Source: an uncultured Prevotella sp.
GTDB lineage: Bacteria; Bacteroidota; Bacteroidia; Bacteroidales; Bacteroidaceae
Length of the DNA stretch: 64,000 nucleotides
Reading direction: 5' to 3'
NCBI GenBank assembly: GCA_934272845.1
Contig: CAKQSF010000008.1
Coordinates: 1-64,000, forward strand
This document shows positions 61,936 to 64,000 of this stretch, one piece after another (the stretch's first letter is position 1; every line of letters starts with the position of its first letter). Both the position numbers and the translations under genes were made by a program. A model generated the notes under the pieces. That model saw nothing but the letters and a program-made list of their open reading frames with translations, was not told where the DNA came from and did not search any database.

Positions 61936-64000
61936 AATTCGTATCCACCCATTGATGAGCCCATTTCGTCATCGTTAGACTGTTGGCTCTCTTGTTTCTT
62001 CTTCAATCCAGACTGGTTTCCGAAGTTCCATGTAACGGTAAAGTTTACTCTTCTGCTGCCGTGTTTGTTCAACTGATATCGTTCGAAGGAGTCGCTTGTG
62101 GTGTAACTCTCCCATTTACGTGTGTTGAGCACGTCGCGGCAGTTTACAGATAGCATCAGTTTTCTGTTGAAGAAATTCTTCTTTACGCCGAGATCCAGTC
62201 CGAAAGTATGTGGTCTGTGTCCCTGAGTTATCACCTGTCTAGAGTTGTATCGTCCGCTTGCCTGTAGGCTAATGTCGTATGGTAGTGTTACAGCGGCAAT
62301 GATACGTGCATTCCATGTGAAGTTGTCTTGAGCCTCTCCAGAAACGGTCTGTCCCTCAATTTCGTAGTTAAAAGCGTCAAGTTTGTAGTAGTACATGTTG
62401 ACGTTGGTCGTAAGGTCAAGTATTCTGCCGATTTTGTTCTTACCAGTTAGTTCAAGACCCGTCGATGTTGACTTAGCCACGTTCATCGGTGTGCGATACA
62501 TCTTTTGGTCTTCTTGGCTGCGATAGTTTATGCGCTGTATCACGTCTGTTGTTGGACGATAATAGGCAGAGACGAGGAGTGAGTGCATATCCCACTGTTT
62601 CAGGTAGTTGAGCGAGAAAGAATTAGAGAACTCTGGCGTCAGTTCAGGGTTACCAAATGAAATTATAGATGCATCGCTCGTGTTGCGAAAATCGTTAAGT
62701 TCGCCACCCCATGGACGTCGCAAGCGTCGAGTGTAGTTCAGTTGTAACTGTTGTGTCTTCGTCAGTTGGTATGACATGAAGAGAGAAGGGAACAGTTGGA
62801 AGTGGTCTTTCTTGTGGGTCTCAGGCATAGGAGCCAAGCCGTGTTCCTCGTCCCAGTTCAGTGATACCGTCTTTGTGCGCCAGTATTCTCCGCGCAGTCC
62901 TGCCATAATGCCGAATTTATCCTTGTTATATGATAACGTAGCGTAGAGGGCATGGCGGTCCTCGTCGTATTTAAAGCGGTTGAAGTAAGTCTTCTCCTCC
63001 TGCAGGTTATATCCCAACCAGTTAGGCGCTTCGTATGACAACTGTGGGGTATTCTCGCGTGAGAAGTTGCCCATGTATCCACTTTCCAGTTTCAGGTGTT
63101 CCGTCAGCGGGTTCTCATAGTCAAGTTTTATCTCCGTGTTAGGGCTTTTAACGTTCAGTGGTCGTGACTGATAACTGCTTGATGAAGGCAGCGTTTCGTC
63201 AGTATAATATATGGAATCCTGGTAGATGTTATCATTGTCCGAGAACCATTTTCCGTATGATACGACGAAATCAAGGAAATGTTTTTCAGCAAAGTTGTGG
63301 CGATAGTTAAACTCAATGTTATACATCGTCATAGGACCACCGCTGTATGTATCTCTCAGTCTTGTGTAGTTAAGTTGCTCAGTGGCATCGGTGTAATTGC
63401 CATACAGATATGGCGTAGTCGACATATTCTTGTGTTTACCCGTGAACAGCATGCCGTTAAGCGAGAAATCGTTTTTGTCGTCAGCGTGAAACGTTAGTCC
63501 CGCCCGGGTGAAAACCATATTTCCTCTGCGGTTATTCTCCGTATTATGTCGTTCGTATGTAGTCGGAATACCATCAGTGAGGTTGTTTTGCCAACTCTCG
63601 TTGCGCCCTTTGTTTTCAGCGTGTCTATAGCCTACGTTGAAGTATCCGTCCAGTTTAGACGAGTTATAGTTAATGTTAAATGAAGAATTTGCTCCGCCTC
63701 TAGTGTCGGCGCCTACCTGCACAGATCCATAGTATCCGCTGCGTCGGTCTTTCTTCAGCACGATATTTATGATGCCCGCCGACCCTTCAGCCGAGAACTT
63801 AGCAGAAGGATTGTCAATAACCTCGATTCTCTCAATGCTCTCAGCCGGCAGTTGTTGCAAGATTTGTGCTCGGTTGTCGCTTGTCAGTCCGCTTGGTCGG
63901 CCGTTAATCCATACCTCTACGCTTGAGTTTCCGCGCAATGACACGTTTCCGTCATTGTCAACGTCGACGGAAGGAATATTCTCCAGCACGTCCGTAGCCG
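61932..64000 (-). CDS. TonB-dependent receptor-like outer-membrane protein (5' end beyond window)
   Basis: The visible 689 or so residues cover the end of a plug domain (VDVDNDGNVSLRGNSSVEVW, ERIEVIDNPSAKFSAEGSAG) and a long beta-barrel of the outer membrane beta-barrel family 3 type (OMP_b-brl_3), ending QQSNDDEMGSSMGGYEL. The frame continues past the window edge (ATDVLENIPS), so the signal peptide and carboxypeptidase-like domain are missing. A terminal phenylalanine is absent and the tail is unusually hydrophilic. Its ligand is unknown; no SusD partner follows, so it is not a typical glycan importer. It overlaps the GH25 gene by 4 bp. Confidence 0.9.
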   Translation of the reverse strand, partial: ATDVLENIPSVDVDNDGNVSLRGNSSVEVWINGRPSGLTSDNRAQILQQLPAESIERIEVIDNPSAKFSAEGSAGIINIVLKKDRRSGYYGSVQVGADTRGGANSSFNINYNSSKLDGYFNVGYRHAENKGRNESWQNNLTDGIPTTYERHNTENNRRGNMVFTRAGLTFHADDKNDFSLNGMLFTGKHKNMSTTPYLYGNYTDATEQLNYTRLRDTYSGGPMTMYNIEFNYRHNFAEKHFLDFVVSYGKWFSDNDNIYQDSIYYTDETLPSSSSYQSRPLNVKSPNTEIKLDYENPLTEHLKLESGYMGNFSRENTPQLSYEAPNWLGYNLQEEKTYFNRFKYDEDRHALYATLSYNKDKFGIMAGLRGEYWRTKTVSLNWDEEHGLAPMPETHKKDHFQLFPSLFMSYQLTKTQQLQLNYTRRLRRPWGGELNDFRNTSDASIISFGNPELTPEFSNSFSLNYLKQWDMHSLLVSAYYRPTTDVIQRINYRSQEDQKMYRTPMNVAKSTSTGLELTGKNKIGRILDLTTNVNMYYYKLDAFNYEIEGQTVSGEAQDNFTWNARIIAAVTLPYDISLQASGRYNSRQVITQGHRPHTFGLDLGVKKNFFNRKLMLSVNCRDVLNTRKWESYTTSDSFERYQLNKHGSRRVNFTVTWNFGNQSGLKKKQESQQSNDDEMGSSMGGYEL

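Overview
The window reads as a chromosomal segment of a Bacteroidales bacterium, most likely Prevotella or a close relative. Many genes are preceded by the Bacteroidetes-type promoter (TTTG, about 20 bp, TAnnTTTG) rather than -35/-10 boxes, and strong Shine-Dalgarno sequences are rare. The gene content fits: a BamA/OmpH/UppS/DUF6089 cell-envelope operon, membrane regulators with a propeller sensor and an AraC output domain, a GH127 enzyme, and a large accessory glycoside hydrolase set. No rRNA, tRNA or CRISPR array was found.

Layout. 1-771 is non-coding with a degenerate three-copy repeat. 772-4019 holds a GNAT acetyltransferase, a TSCPD protein, an AmpG-like MFS permease, and a divergent HxlR regulator/cupin pair. 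4363-12982 is housekeeping: nadA, cysS, a U32 protein, sufE and an SNF2 helicase. 13151-17992 (minus strand) is a tight four-gene operon of an exported caspase-like protease, an ECF-like sigma factor, a single-pass membrane protein and an exported TPR-CHAT protease. 18033-18467 is a nested pair of MITE-like elements just upstream of that operon. 18978-21638 encodes a split threonine/serine exporter, a small membrane protein and a LysR regulator. 21902-30448 is the envelope operon: DUF6242, DUF6089, uppS, bamA, three ompH/skp genes and murI.

30807-52264 is a plant-polysaccharide region without a SusC/SusD pair. It contains two SusR-like membrane regulators, an alginate-lyase-family pseudogene, GH88, an alginate-lyase/beta-helix fusion, two GH31 enzymes (one with PA14), GH43-CBM6 and GH127, with a xanthine permease/xpt salvage pair in the middle. 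The enzymes suggest debranching and disassembly of xyloglucan, arabinan/arabinoxylan and pectin-type glycans. 52416-53936 pairs an NrtR-type Nudix regulator with an ADP-ribosylglycohydrolase, behind a promoter that overlaps a perfect inverted repeat. 54427-58110 is a very large GT2-DUF4922-SpoIID fusion. The window ends with an FtsX/LolE-like permease, rbfA, a MORN-GH25 lysozyme and a truncated TonB-type outer-membrane receptor.

The best candidates for something new are the caspase/sigma/membrane protein/CHAT operon and the non-coding repeats. The repeats are: (i) five MITE-like elements of about 194 bp sharing a small covarying hairpin core; (ii) four intergenic tandem arrays, unrelated in sequence but all with a 22-bp period and all lying just 3' of a stop codon; (iii) a dispersed 20-mer linked to long palindromes.
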